64,000 bases of DNA, taken from assembly GCA_041691315.1 (NCBI GenBank), contig JBEPUW010000006.1, positions 54,336 through 118,335 on the forward strand, in the 5' to 3' direction. Origin of the DNA: Poindextera sp041691315. GTDB taxonomy: Bacteria; Pseudomonadota; Alphaproteobacteria; Caulobacterales; Caulobacteraceae. The first letter of the stretch is position 1; each line of letters starts with the position of its first letter. This document shows positions 7,602 to 15,975 of this stretch, piece after piece. A program made the translations under genes and the position numbers. Under the pieces are notes generated by a model. It ran no database searches. It saw nothing but the letters and a program-made list of their open reading frames with translations, and was not told where the DNA came from.

Positions 7602-9404
7602 TCAAAACAGCACCGAGGCGCCGGTCTCGGCCGGGCCGACCGCGCGGCGCATGTGGCCGAACAGCTCGCGGCCGAAGCCGTGCTCCACCGGCCGGTGCAT
7701 GGCCGGCGCCCGACGCCGCAGCGCCGAAGCATCGACCTTGATCTCCAGTACGCCGGCCTCGGCGTCGATGCGGATGATGTCGCCGTCGCGGACATAGGCC
7801 AGCGGGCCGTCCTCGATGGCTTCCGGGGTCACGTGAATGGCGGCCGGCACCTTGCCCGAGGCGCCGGACATGCGCCCATCGGTGACCAGGGCGACCTTCT
7901 GGCCGCGGTCGAGCAGCACGCCCAGGGTCGGGCTCAGATTGTGCAGTTCGGGCATGCCGTTGGCTTTGGGGCCCTGAAAGCGGACCACGGCGATGAAATC
8001 GCCGACGAGCCGGCCGGCCTCGAAGGCGGCCAGGAGGTCGTCCTGGTCGTCGAAGACCAGGGCCGGCGCCTCGATGGCGCGATGCTCGGGCTTGACCGCC
8101 GAGGTCTTCATCACCGCCCGGCCAAGCCCGCCGCCGAGCACGCAGATGCCGCCGTGGTGGTCGAAGGGGTCGCTGACCGGCCGCAGGATGGTCCTGTCCA
8201 GTGACGTCGTTTGCCCTTCGCGCCACACCAGGCTGTCGCCATCCAGGAAGGGCTCCTGGTGGTAGAGGCCGAGGCCCGGCCCGGCGACGGTGGTCACCGC
8301 CTCGTGCGCCAGACCGGCGGCGAGCAGTTCGCGGACCACAAAGGCCATGCCGCCGGCGGCGTGGAAGTGGTTCACGTCGCCATTGCCGTTCGGATAGACC
8401 CTGGCCAGCATCGGGGTTACCGCCGACAGATCGGCGAAGTCATGCCAGTCGATCTCGATACCGGCTGCTCTCGCCATGGCGACCAGATGCAGGGTGTGGT
8501 TGGTCGAGCCGCCGGTGGCCAGCAGGCCGACGATGCCGTTGACCACGGCCTTTTCGTCGATCACCCGGGCCATGGGCGTATAGGCCTGCTTGCGCGGGCC
8601 GATCTCCACCGTGCGCCTGGCCGCGGCCATGGTCAGGGCGGCGCGCAAGGGCGTTCCGGGATTGACGAAGGCCGCGCCCGGCAGGTGCAGGCCCATCATC
8701 TCCATCAGCATCTGGTTGGAATTGGCCGTGCCGTAGAAGGTGCAGGTTCCCGGCCCGTGATAGGCGGCCATCTCCGAGGCCAGCAGCTCCTCGCGCGTCG
8801 CCTGGCCTTGGGCGTAGCGGGCGCGCACGGCTGCCTTTTCGGCGTTGGAGAGGCCGCTGGTCATCGGGCCGGCGGGCGCGAAGACGCTGGGCAGGTGCCC
8901 GAAGGCCAGGGCGCCGATCACCAGGCCCGGCACGATCTTGTCGCAGACGCCCAAAAGGATGGCGCCGTCGAACGCGTCGTGGGTGAGGGCGACCGCGGTG
9001 GCCATGGCGATGACGTCTCTGGAAAACAGCGACAGCTCCATGCCCGGGCGGCCTTGGGTGACGCCGTCGCACATGGCCGGTACGCCGCCGGCGAACTGGG
9101 CGGTGGCGCCGGCTTCGCGGGCGGCCGCGCGGATCAGGTCGGGATAGTGCTCCAGCGGCTGGTGGGCCGAGAGCATGTCGTTATAGGCCGAGACGATGGC
9201 GATGTTCGGCGCGCCCGGGTCCATCATCCTCAGCTTGTCGCCGGCCGGTTGGGCGGCGAAGGCGTGAGCCCAGTTGGCGCAGGACAGCTTGGCGCGGCCC
9301 GGACCGTCGTGGCCGGCGGCCTGCATCCGCGCCAGATAGTCGGCGCGCCGGTCGCGGCTGCGCGCGGTGATTCGGGCGGTGACCTCGGCGACGACCTCAT
9401 GCAT
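7602..9404 (-). CDS. edd: Phosphogluconate dehydratase (Entner-Doudoroff)
   Basis: Edd dehydrates 6-phosphogluconate to KDPG, the committing step of the Entner-Doudoroff pathway. The 600-residue protein has the IlvD/Edd family layout, with conserved Fe-S region cysteines in AMCDGVTQGRPGM, GVCDKIVPGL and GTCTFYGTANSNQ. It leads an edd-glk-pyk operon with gaps or overlaps of only a few bases. In Caulobacter crescentus zwf and pgl precede edd; here the upstream neighbour is an unrelated divergent gene, so those two, and eda, must lie elsewhere. The promoter should be within 9405-9659; I could not assign elements confidently. Confidence 0.95.
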   Translation of the reverse strand: MHEVVAEVTARITARSRDRRADYLARMQAAGHDGPGRAKLSCANWAHAFAAQPAGDKLRMMDPGAPNIAIVSAYNDMLSAHQPLEHYPDLIRAAAREAGATAQFAGGVPAMCDGVTQGRPGMELSLFSRDVIAMATAVALTHDAFDGAILLGVCDKIVPGLVIGALAFGHLPSVFAPAGPMTSGLSNAEKAAVRARYAQGQATREELLASEMAAYHGPGTCTFYGTANSNQMLMEMMGLHLPGAAFVNPGTPLRAALTMAAARRTVEIGPRKQAYTPMARVIDEKAVVNGIVGLLATGGSTNHTLHLVAMARAAGIEIDWHDFADLSAVTPMLARVYPNGNGDVNHFHAAGGMAFVVRELLAAGLAHEAVTTVAGPGLGLYHQEPFLDGDSLVWREGQTTSLDRTILRPVSDPFDHHGGICVLGGGLGRAVMKTSAVKPEHRAIEAPALVFDDQDDLLAAFEAGRLVGDFIAVVRFQGPKANGMPELHNLSPTLGVLLDRGQKVALVTDGRMSGASGKVPAAIHVTPEAIEDGPLAYVRDGDIIRIDAEAGVLEIKVDASALRRRAPAMHRPVEHGFGRELFGHMRRAVGPAETGASVLF

Positions 9405-9659
9405 GGACTTCGAACTCCTCGCGGCCCCGCCAAGGTTCGCCCATCCGGAGCGCCAACATCCTGGCGGGACAAACTGTTCCTAGCACAGGCGCGGCGGCGT
9501 TTTCACCGGCTTCGGCCTGGACTTTTCCGGCGCCCGAACGAGATATCTTCAACTTGGACTTTTAAGTCGTTGCGGCGCGATACCTTCGGAACTAGCCTAG
9601 CTGTCGCCCGTTCGACCTGAGTTCGGGGCCAGATCACGGAATCACGGAGACTGCCATCC

Positions 9660-10151
9660 ATGTCTATTTTGCATCGTTCGATCCTGGGCGCCGTCGCGGC
9701 GGCCGGATTGGCGCTCGTCGCGAGCGCGCCTGCCCAAGCCCAGGACGGTTCCGGCGTGCGGGTCGGTCTTCTGACCTGTAACGTCGCCAGCGGCTTTGGC
9801 CTTATCTTCGGCTCCAGCAAGGAAGTGAACTGCGTCTTCTCGCGCGATGGTCGCGACCTCGCCCACTATCAGGGCCATATCGACAAGTTCGGCGTCGACA
9901 TCGGCTATACCGCCGGCGGCGTGATGGTCTGGGGCGTGTTCGCTCCGACGGCGGGACCGCCCCCGGGCTCGCTGGACGGCAGCTACGGTGGCGTCACCGC
10001 CAGCGCGACGGCTGGCGTCGGTGTCGGCGCCAACCTGCTGGTCGGTGGTTCGAACCGTTCGATTTCGCTGCAGCCGCTGAGCGTTGAAGGCAATACCGGC
10101 CTGAACGTCGCCGGCGGCATCGCCGGGCTGCGCCTGCACTATCTGCCCTAG
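9660..10151 (+). CDS. DUF992 domain protein, exported
   Basis: A 163-residue protein with a signal peptide (cleavage about residue 28, APAQAQ) and then a DUF992 domain covering the mature chain. Recognisable features are VGLLTCNVASGFGLIFGSS, VNCVFSRDG, a glycine-rich GVGVGANLLVGGS and SISLQPLSVEGNTGLNVA near the C-terminus. Two cysteines (in LTCNV and VNCVF) could form a disulfide. DUF992 proteins are common periplasmic or surface proteins of Alphaproteobacteria with no known biochemical role. It is divergent from edd and convergent with the aldo/keto reductase, six bases away, so it is probably monocistronic. Confidence 0.85.
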   Translation: MSILHRSILGAVAAAGLALVASAPAQAQDGSGVRVGLLTCNVASGFGLIFGSSKEVNCVFSRDGRDLAHYQGHIDKFGVDIGYTAGGVMVWGVFAPTAGPPPGSLDGSYGGVTASATAGVGVGANLLVGGSNRSISLQPLSVEGNTGLNVAGGIAGLRLHYLP

Positions 10152-10157
10152 GTCTCT

Positions 10158-11096
10158 CTAATTACCTGAGACGCTGTCCACCGCGCCAAACAGCCCTCGC
10201 AACCGCTCGACGATCTCGGGTGGGAGTGGGGGCCTCTGGATGGCCGCGAGGTTGGCTTCCAGGTGCTCTACGTTCCCGGTGCCGGTCAATATGACCTCGG
10301 CGCCGGGTTCGTGGCGGCAGAAGCGATAGGCGGCCTCGGTCAGTGAGCCCACGTCCGTGTGCTCGCGCAGGAAGCCCAAAGGATCGGCGGCGTCGATCTT
10401 GCCGGCATCCACCTCGCCACGCTCAATCAATCCCGCCACCACCTCCCGCAGCGCGCCCGGTTGGCTGAGCGTGCGCCGCACCGCGAACATGATCAGCGTA
10501 CCGACATCGTGCTTCAGCGTCTCGGGAAAGACCCGGGTCCGCGCCGAGGGATTGAGCAGGTTGAAGCCGACCATGATCACATCGAAATGGTCGTCGGGCA
10601 GGGCGCGCGTCAGCATCTTGTGCCCCGTGTCGCCGCCGAACTGCTCGGTGGCGCCGACAAAGCGGATCTTCCCCGCCCGCTGCTGGCGCTTCATCTCGGG
10701 GACCAGCACCTCGGCGCAATAGTCGTACTGGCCGGACTGGATCCCGTGCAGATGGAAGACGTCGACGTGGTCGACACCCAGCCGCCGGAGGCTGCCGTCC
10801 AGGCTCTCCGACAGTTCTGCGGCGGTGAACATGCGCTCGCCGCGTCCCGGGCTGGACTTGGTGGACAGGAAGACCTCGTCGCGCCGCCCACGAATGCCCA
10901 GTCCCACGGCCTCTTCGGTGCCGTAGTTGCGAGCGGTATCGATGAAGGTGACGCCCAACTCGATGGCGCGACGCACGACGCTCGCCGCCTGTTCGACATC
11001 CGCGCCGGCGGCCATGCCCAGCCGGCTCGCCCCGCCGCAGCCGAGGCCGGCGACGCTGACTTCGGCCCCCGTACGTCCGAGCCTGACGGTCTGCAT
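10158..11096 (-). CDS. Aldo/keto reductase
   Basis: NADPH-dependent TIM-barrel oxidoreductase of the AKR superfamily, 312 residues. The catalytic tetrad is recognisable: Asp and Tyr in FIDTARNYG, Lys in LSTKSS and His in VFHLHGI. The N-terminal MQTVRLGRTGAEVSVAGLGC is typical. Its ATG overlaps the stop of the P450 gene by one base (TGATG), so the two are co-transcribed and probably coupled. It may reduce an aldehyde or ketone made from the P450 product, but the substrate cannot be read from sequence. Confidence 0.88.
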   Translation of the reverse strand: MQTVRLGRTGAEVSVAGLGCGGASRLGMAAGADVEQAASVVRRAIELGVTFIDTARNYGTEEAVGLGIRGRRDEVFLSTKSSPGRGERMFTAAELSESLDGSLRRLGVDHVDVFHLHGIQSGQYDYCAEVLVPEMKRQQRAGKIRFVGATEQFGGDTGHKMLTRALPDDHFDVIMVGFNLLNPSARTRVFPETLKHDVGTLIMFAVRRTLSQPGALREVVAGLIERGEVDAGKIDAADPLGFLREHTDVGSLTEAAYRFCRHEPGAEVILTGTGNVEHLEANLAAIQRPPLPPEIVERLRGLFGAVDSVSGN

Positions 11097-12355
11097 CAGC
11101 CGACGATACGCACCGGCAAGCTCTCGTAGCCCTTGACGAAGCTCGAGCGCACCCGGACCGGCTCCTCGACCACCTCGATCTTCGACCAGCGCTTGAGGAT
11201 TTCTTCCCAGACGATCTTCAGCTGCATCTCGGCCAGCCGGTTGCCGACGCAGCGGTGGATGCCGAAGCCGAAGGACAGGTGCTGCCTGGGCCGCTCGCGG
11301 TCGATGATGAAGGCGTTCGGTGTCTCGATCGCCTCTTCGTCGCGGTTGCCCGAGACGTACCACATCACCACCTTGTCGCCCGTCTTGATGGTCTTGTCGC
11401 GCAGCTGGATGTCGGCCGTCGCCGTGCGCCGCATGTGGGCCAGCGGCGTCTGCCAGCGCACGATCTCCGGCACCATGGAGGTGATCAGGGCGTGATTGCC
11501 GCGCAGCTTCTCGTACTGGTCGGGGTTCTCGTTCAGGGCCAGCAGGCCGCCGCTGATCGAATTGCGGGTGGTGTCGTTGCCGCCGATGATCAGCAGGATC
11601 AGATTGCCGAGGTATTCGTTGCGATCCATGTTCCGGGTCGCTTCGCCGTGCGCCAGCATCGAGATCAGGTCGCCGGCCGGCGGCGCGTTGACGCGCTCGT
11701 TCCAGAGCCCGACGAAATAGTCCAGGCAGCCGAGCAGGATCTTCTGTTTCTCGTCCTCGGTCTCGACCAGGGCGCCGGGCATGGGCGCGGTGGTGGCGAC
11801 ATCCGACCAATAGGTCAGCTTGCGCCGCTCTTCGAACGGGAAGTCGAACAGGGTGGCCAGCATCTGGGTGGTCAGCTCGACCGAGACCCGGTCGACCCAG
11901 TCGAAGGTCTCGCCGATCGGCAGTTCGTCCATGATCTTCGCCGCCCGCTGGCGGATGATCGGCTCCATGTTGGCCAGGTTGGACGGCGAGACGATCGGGC
12001 TGACGGTCTTGCGCTGGGCGTCGTGCTTGGGCGGGTCCATCGAGATGAAGCTGGCCCGGCGCAGCTCCGGCGCCGCGTCGCGGATGGTGATGCCGCCCAG
12101 GGCCGACGCCGAGGAGAAGAATTGGTGGTTGGTGTCCACCGCCATGATGTCGTTGTACTTGGTCACCGACCAATAGGGGCCGAACTCCGAGTCGCGGCAC
12201 CAGTGCACCGGCTCCTCGGCGCGCAGCCGCTCGAACCAGGGCCAGTGGGTGTTGGTCAGGAAGAGTTCGGGATCGCCGACGTTGAAGTCCTCAAGCGGCG
12301 TCGAATAGGCCCGCTCGCGCGCGTCCTGGGCCACTCTCCCCGATCCGTCGGCCAT
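11096..12355 (-). CDS. Cytochrome P450, CYP153-like alkane/terminal hydroxylase
   Basis: The 419-residue protein has the P450 hallmarks: I-helix GGNDTTRNS, ExxR in MVPEIVRW and the haem-Cys loop HLSFGFGIHRCVGNRLA. Long stretches resemble CYP153 enzymes, which hydroxylate alkanes, fatty acids and terpenes at terminal carbons: DSEFGPYWSVTKYNDIMAV, FISMDPPKHDAQRKTVSP, FDWVDRVSVELTTQMLATLF and VVMWYVSGNRDEE. It is soluble. CYP153 enzymes need a 2Fe-2S ferredoxin and a ferredoxin reductase, neither of which is here. It sits between an aldo/keto reductase (overlapping) and a frameshifted acyl-CoA thioesterase (95 bases upstream), all on one strand. Confidence 0.88.
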   Translation of the reverse strand: MADGSGRVAQDARERAYSTPLEDFNVGDPELFLTNTHWPWFERLRAEEPVHWCRDSEFGPYWSVTKYNDIMAVDTNHQFFSSASALGGITIRDAAPELRRASFISMDPPKHDAQRKTVSPIVSPSNLANMEPIIRQRAAKIMDELPIGETFDWVDRVSVELTTQMLATLFDFPFEERRKLTYWSDVATTAPMPGALVETEDEKQKILLGCLDYFVGLWNERVNAPPAGDLISMLAHGEATRNMDRNEYLGNLILLIIGGNDTTRNSISGGLLALNENPDQYEKLRGNHALITSMVPEIVRWQTPLAHMRRTATADIQLRDKTIKTGDKVVMWYVSGNRDEEAIETPNAFIIDRERPRQHLSFGFGIHRCVGNRLAEMQLKIVWEEILKRWSKIEVVEEPVRVRSSFVKGYESLPVRIVG

Positions 12356-12450
12356 GCCGGCGCTCCTTAATCCGTGGGGCCCTCAGTCAGGCGGCCCTCC
12401 GGCATGATGGCGCCAAGCCGCGCCTCGGGATAGCCGACATCCGGCCGGCG

Positions 12451-13276
12451 CTATTCGTGCGCGTTGCGGCGCAGCTCCCGGTACCAGGCTAGCTGCTCGC
12501 TGGTCGCCAGCAGCTTGCCGTCCCGGCGCCAATAGCTCGAGCGCTCGTCCGAGGCGCCGCCGCCGCCGACGCGGCCCTCGCACTCGACCAGGATGAAGTC
12601 GTCGCCGACCTCGGCGATCTCCTCGACGGTGGCATGCAGATAGGCGGTCAGCGACAGGGTGGTGGTCATGATCGTCGGCCCCAGCGCGTACATCGCCCGC
12701 GGCGCCGAATTGTCGGTGATCATGCCCAGCAGCGCCTTGTCCAGCGGCCCGCGCCGCGAGCGCACCCAGGCCAGCGACCGCGAATCCCCCGACGGCGTCG
12801 GCGGAAACCCCTCCAGGGTCCGTCGCTCGAAGGCCGAGGCCCCATAGTGCCGCGCGTCGCTGGGCGCGTCCGGGCTGGGCAGGCTCTCCGGGTCGGGAGC
12901 ATCGGGCATCTTGGCGAAGGCGAAATCCGGCGTGTTCGGCCGCCTGGCCATGGTGACGATGCCGTGGACGCCGACCTGGTCCGATCCGGCCGGCAGCAAC
13001 TCCACCTCCCAGACGCCGACGGAGCCGCCTTGCCGCAGGCGTCGCGTGCGGATGTCGAGCGCGCCCGAGGGTAGGCCGGCGGCGTAGGTGAGGGTCAGCG
13101 ACAGCGCCTCGCCCACGGCTTCCGGCTCGGCCTCCAGCACCCGGACGCAAAGGCCGATGGCATAACCGCCCCAAAGCCCGCCCCCGGGGGTTGCCCCATT
13201 CCGGTCCGGCGACGGTCGTCCATCGCCCGGGCGCGACGGGGTGAAGGGGAATCGACAGGGCGTGTGTTGAGCTCAT
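12451..13276 (-). pseudogene. Acyl-CoA thioesterase (TesB-like double hotdog), frameshifted
   Basis: Two frames together make one thioesterase. The N-terminus is read from the ATG at 13276 (SIPLHPVAPGRWTTVAGPEW, then GN); the rest comes from another frame, beginning GGGLWGGYAIGLCVRVLEAE and running to RRNAHE. They join at a C5G5 run (13181-13190); removing one C gives a continuous 274-codon gene, and 826 minus 1 is divisible by three. LWGGYAIGL is the usual N-terminal hotdog motif of this family. A GTG start at 13140 would yield only a truncated 229-residue protein missing that motif. It is either a sequencing error or a true mutation. It probably leads the thioesterase-P450-reductase set. 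Confidence 0.75.
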
Positions 13277-13409
13277 GGGTTCACTCTAGCCAGTCGCCCC
13301 AAGGTCACGGAAGAGCCGATGCGCGCCTGATTGGACTTGCGCCGCGACCCGGTTTGCGGGTGCAATCGGGACAGACCGACATCTCGCGTCGGTCAGGGAG
13401 AGCCAGACC

Positions 13410-14035
13410 GTGAACGCCTCACCAAACCTGCTCAAGACCGAGGCCGACCTGCGCACGGTCTATAAGCAGCCCTCGTCCGGCGCGGCCGGCAAGGACATCG
13501 GTCATATCGACCGGCATGGCGATGGTTCATCGGACTTTCGCCGTTTCTCTGCATCGGCACGACCGGGCCGGACGGATTGGGCGACGTCTCCCCGCGCGGC
13601 GGCGAGCCGGGCTTCGTGCATGTGCTGGACGAGCACAGGCTGGCCATGCCCGACCGGCCGGGCAACAACCGGCTGGACAGCCTGGGCAACGTCGCCGAGC
13701 GGCCCGGCGTCGGCCTGTGCTTCTTCATCCCCGGGTTCGAGGACGTGCTGCGGGTCAACGGCCTGGCCCACCTGACCGTCGATCCGGACCTGATGGCGCG
13801 GTTCGCCGTCGACGAAAAGCCGCCGCGCTCGGTCATGGTGATCGAGGTTAATGAGGCCTATCTGCACTGCCCCAAGGCGGTGCGCCGCGCCGGTCTCTGG
13901 AAGCCGAAGGCCATGATCGACCGCGGCGCCTGGCCGAGCGCCGGCGAAATCTACCGCGATCAGCTGGCCCTGGAGGTGGAGGCCGCCGCCCTGGATGCGT
14001 CGCTCGAGAAGGACGCGCGGGACAATCTGTACTGA
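13410..14035 (+). pseudogene. Pyridoxamine 5'-phosphate oxidase-family FMN-binding protein, frameshifted
   Basis: The frame opens at GTG 13410 (MNASPNLLKTEADLRTVYKQ) and runs to DIGHIDRH; the family sequence then continues in another frame as RWFIGLSPFLCIGTTGPDG, GDVSPRGGEPGFVHVLDE and DRPGNNRLDSLGNV to a stop at 14035. One base is missing at about 13518-13519: with it, the gene is 209 codons, matching the usual ~200-residue length. SPRGGEPGF and RPGNNRLDS are conserved in this FMN-binding split-barrel group. An ATG at 13577 could give a 152-residue C-terminal fragment. The substrate is unknown. It is divergent from the frameshifted thioesterase, across 133 bp. Confidence 0.75.
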
Positions 14036-14087
14036 GGACGAGTGTCCGCGACGCTGGCAGCAGCCGGCGCCGCGGAGGCTGTCGTCC

Positions 14088-14468
14088 TTAGCTCGCCATA
14101 CGGTGCAGGCCGCACAGCTTGTTGCCATCGGGATCGCGCAGATAGGCCAGATACATCTTGCCCGTGGAGCCTTCGCGCACGCCCGGCGGGTCTTCGCAGG
14201 TGGTCCCGCCGCTGGCGACGCCCGCCGCGTGCCAGGCGTCGGCCTGGGCCGGCGAGCTGCAGGCGAAACCGATGGTGCCGCCATTGGGCGCGGTGGCGGG
14301 CTTGCCGTTGATCGGCTCCGACACCGAAAAGACTCCGGTCGGGGTCATGTAGAAGATGCGGTGGCCATCGACCCTGGCCGGCGGCACATCGAGCGTGCCG
14401 AGCAAGGCGTCATAGAACGACTTGGCTTTTGCCAGGTCGTTGGTCCCGATCATGATATGCGAAAACAT
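14088..14468 (-). CDS. VOC-family (glyoxalase/dioxygenase fold) protein
   Basis: A 126-residue single-domain VOC protein with two beta-alpha-beta-beta-beta modules. Visible features are FSHIMIGTNDLAKAKSFYDALLG at the N-terminus (the first His is a usual metal ligand) and KMYLAYLRDPDGNKLCGLHR at the C-terminus, where DPDGN is the usual second-module motif. I chose the ATG at 14468 because AAGGAAA lies seven bases upstream; the longer frame adds Arg-rich nonsense. Proteins of this type include lyases, dioxygenases and resistance proteins, so the reaction is not predictable. Confidence 0.85.
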   Translation of the reverse strand: MFSHIMIGTNDLAKAKSFYDALLGTLDVPPARVDGHRIFYMTPTGVFSVSEPINGKPATAPNGGTIGFACSSPAQADAWHAAGVASGGTTCEDPPGVREGSTGKMYLAYLRDPDGNKLCGLHRMAS

Positions 14469-14594
14469 CCGATTTTTCCTTCCATTCCAGCGGCTCAAAG
14501 CCGGGGTTCCGTCGGCTGTCAGCGCGCGACGGCGATCCCCACGCCCGCACATGCGGGAAGATCGGCGCGATGACAATCCTGGGCGCCGATAACC

Positions 14595-15758
14595 TCACAC
14601 ACCCAGCCGTCCGCGCCCCCGGGCTCGCGCCAGATAGGCCAGGCCGATGACCACCCCGGCGCCGCCGCAGGCCATGAAGGCTGTGCGATAGGAGCTTGCC
14701 TGGGCCAGGGGACCGAAGACCAGGTAGAGGCCGGTGACGCCGATCTGGCCGGCGAAGCCCTTCACCGAGCCGATCGTGGCGCGGCGGTCGGACGGAATGG
14801 CCTGCTGCAGCCGGCCCTCGAACACGACGTCGATCATCTTCAAGAGGCCGCTGTAGAGGGCGAGCAGGATCATCGCCGGGGGCGAGAAGAGGCCGGCCGC
14901 CGCGGCCAGCATCGCGCCGCCGAGCGTGAACAGGCCGTATATCCACCGCGTCGCCAGGCGCGAGACCCGGTGGGCGATCAGGCTGGCCAGCATCTCGGTG
15001 GCGCTCTGCACCCCGACGAAGATGGCGACCAGCGGCCGCGTCAGGCCGACCTTGATCCCAAAGATCGGCCAGAACTCCTCCAACGCGCCGCCAAGCGCCA
15101 GCACGATGGCGGAAAAGAGCAGGATGCTCAGGACCACCGGCTCGCGCAGCGACAGGCCGAGGCCCAGACGCAGGTGGGTCAGATAGCCGTGGTCCCCGGC
15201 CATCCGCGCCATGTCGGCGCGCGGCAGGCTGAGCGCCGCGGCGATGGCGAACAGGATGGAGCCAAGGCTGGCGGCCAGTTCCAGCGTGTAGCCGTGGCCA
15301 GCCAAGGCCGCCGCGCCCAGGGCGGCCAGGACCACGCCGGCGGCCTGCACCGCCCGGGCCCGGCCGTAGATGCGGGTATAGTCATGGCTGCGGCCCTGCG
15401 CCTTCAGCTCGTCATAGAGCAGCGCCTCGAAGGTGCCGGACGTGAAGGCGCTCTTGACGCCCCAGAGCACCAGCCCGACCAGAAAGCCCCAGAAGTGCGG
15501 ATAGGCCAGCCAGACCCCGAAACCGGCCGCGCGGGCCAGCTGCGCCAGGGCCAGGATGCGCCGGCGCGACCAGCGGTCGGCGATGACGCCGGAGGGGATC
15601 TGCAAAGTGAAGGCGGTCGCGGACCAGGCGATCAGGGCAATCGAAATCTGCACGGGCGTCATGCCCGCATCCACGAACATCACCGCATAGAGCGGGACGA
15701 TCAGGATGAAGGCATCGAAGAACTTGAAACCATAGAGGCTGGCGAGGAAGCGGGTCAT
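14595..15758 (-). CDS. Major facilitator superfamily transporter
   Basis: A 387-residue inner-membrane protein with about 12 hydrophobic segments. The MFS motif between helices 2 and 3 is seen as GVIADRWSRRRIL, and helix 1 begins directly at MTRFLASLYGFKFFDAF. Resemblance is to drug/metabolite-type MFS proteins of 12 helices, but no substrate signature is recognisable. It is 126 bases upstream of the VOC gene on the same strand and divergent from the GPH symporter across 217 bases. It may be monocistronic. Confidence 0.85.
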   Translation of the reverse strand: MTRFLASLYGFKFFDAFILIVPLYAVMFVDAGMTPVQISIALIAWSATAFTLQIPSGVIADRWSRRRILALAQLARAAGFGVWLAYPHFWGFLVGLVLWGVKSAFTSGTFEALLYDELKAQGRSHDYTRIYGRARAVQAAGVVLAALGAAALAGHGYTLELAASLGSILFAIAAALSLPRADMARMAGDHGYLTHLRLGLGLSLREPVVLSILLFSAIVLALGGALEEFWPIFGIKVGLTRPLVAIFVGVQSATEMLASLIAHRVSRLATRWIYGLFTLGGAMLAAAAGLFSPPAMILLALYSGLLKMIDVVFEGRLQQAIPSDRRATIGSVKGFAGQIGVTGLYLVFGPLAQASSYRTAFMACGGAGVVIGLAYLARARGRGRLGV

Positions 15759-15975
15759 GCGGCCAAGCTTCCTAGATGGGTTCGGCTCCGTGAAGAATTC
15801 CTAATCCGAAACGTTAGCCTCAAGCCCGGCCGGTAGGGGCGATCCGAGCCTCGGTCACATCGCCGCGCAAAGCCCGAAAATCCCTTCCGCCCCTTGCTTT
15901 TCAGCCATCGACGAGGCGTGATCGGGCCGCCGACGCGGAAGACCGCGCGGACCTATGGGCCCTGGGAGACGCCGT

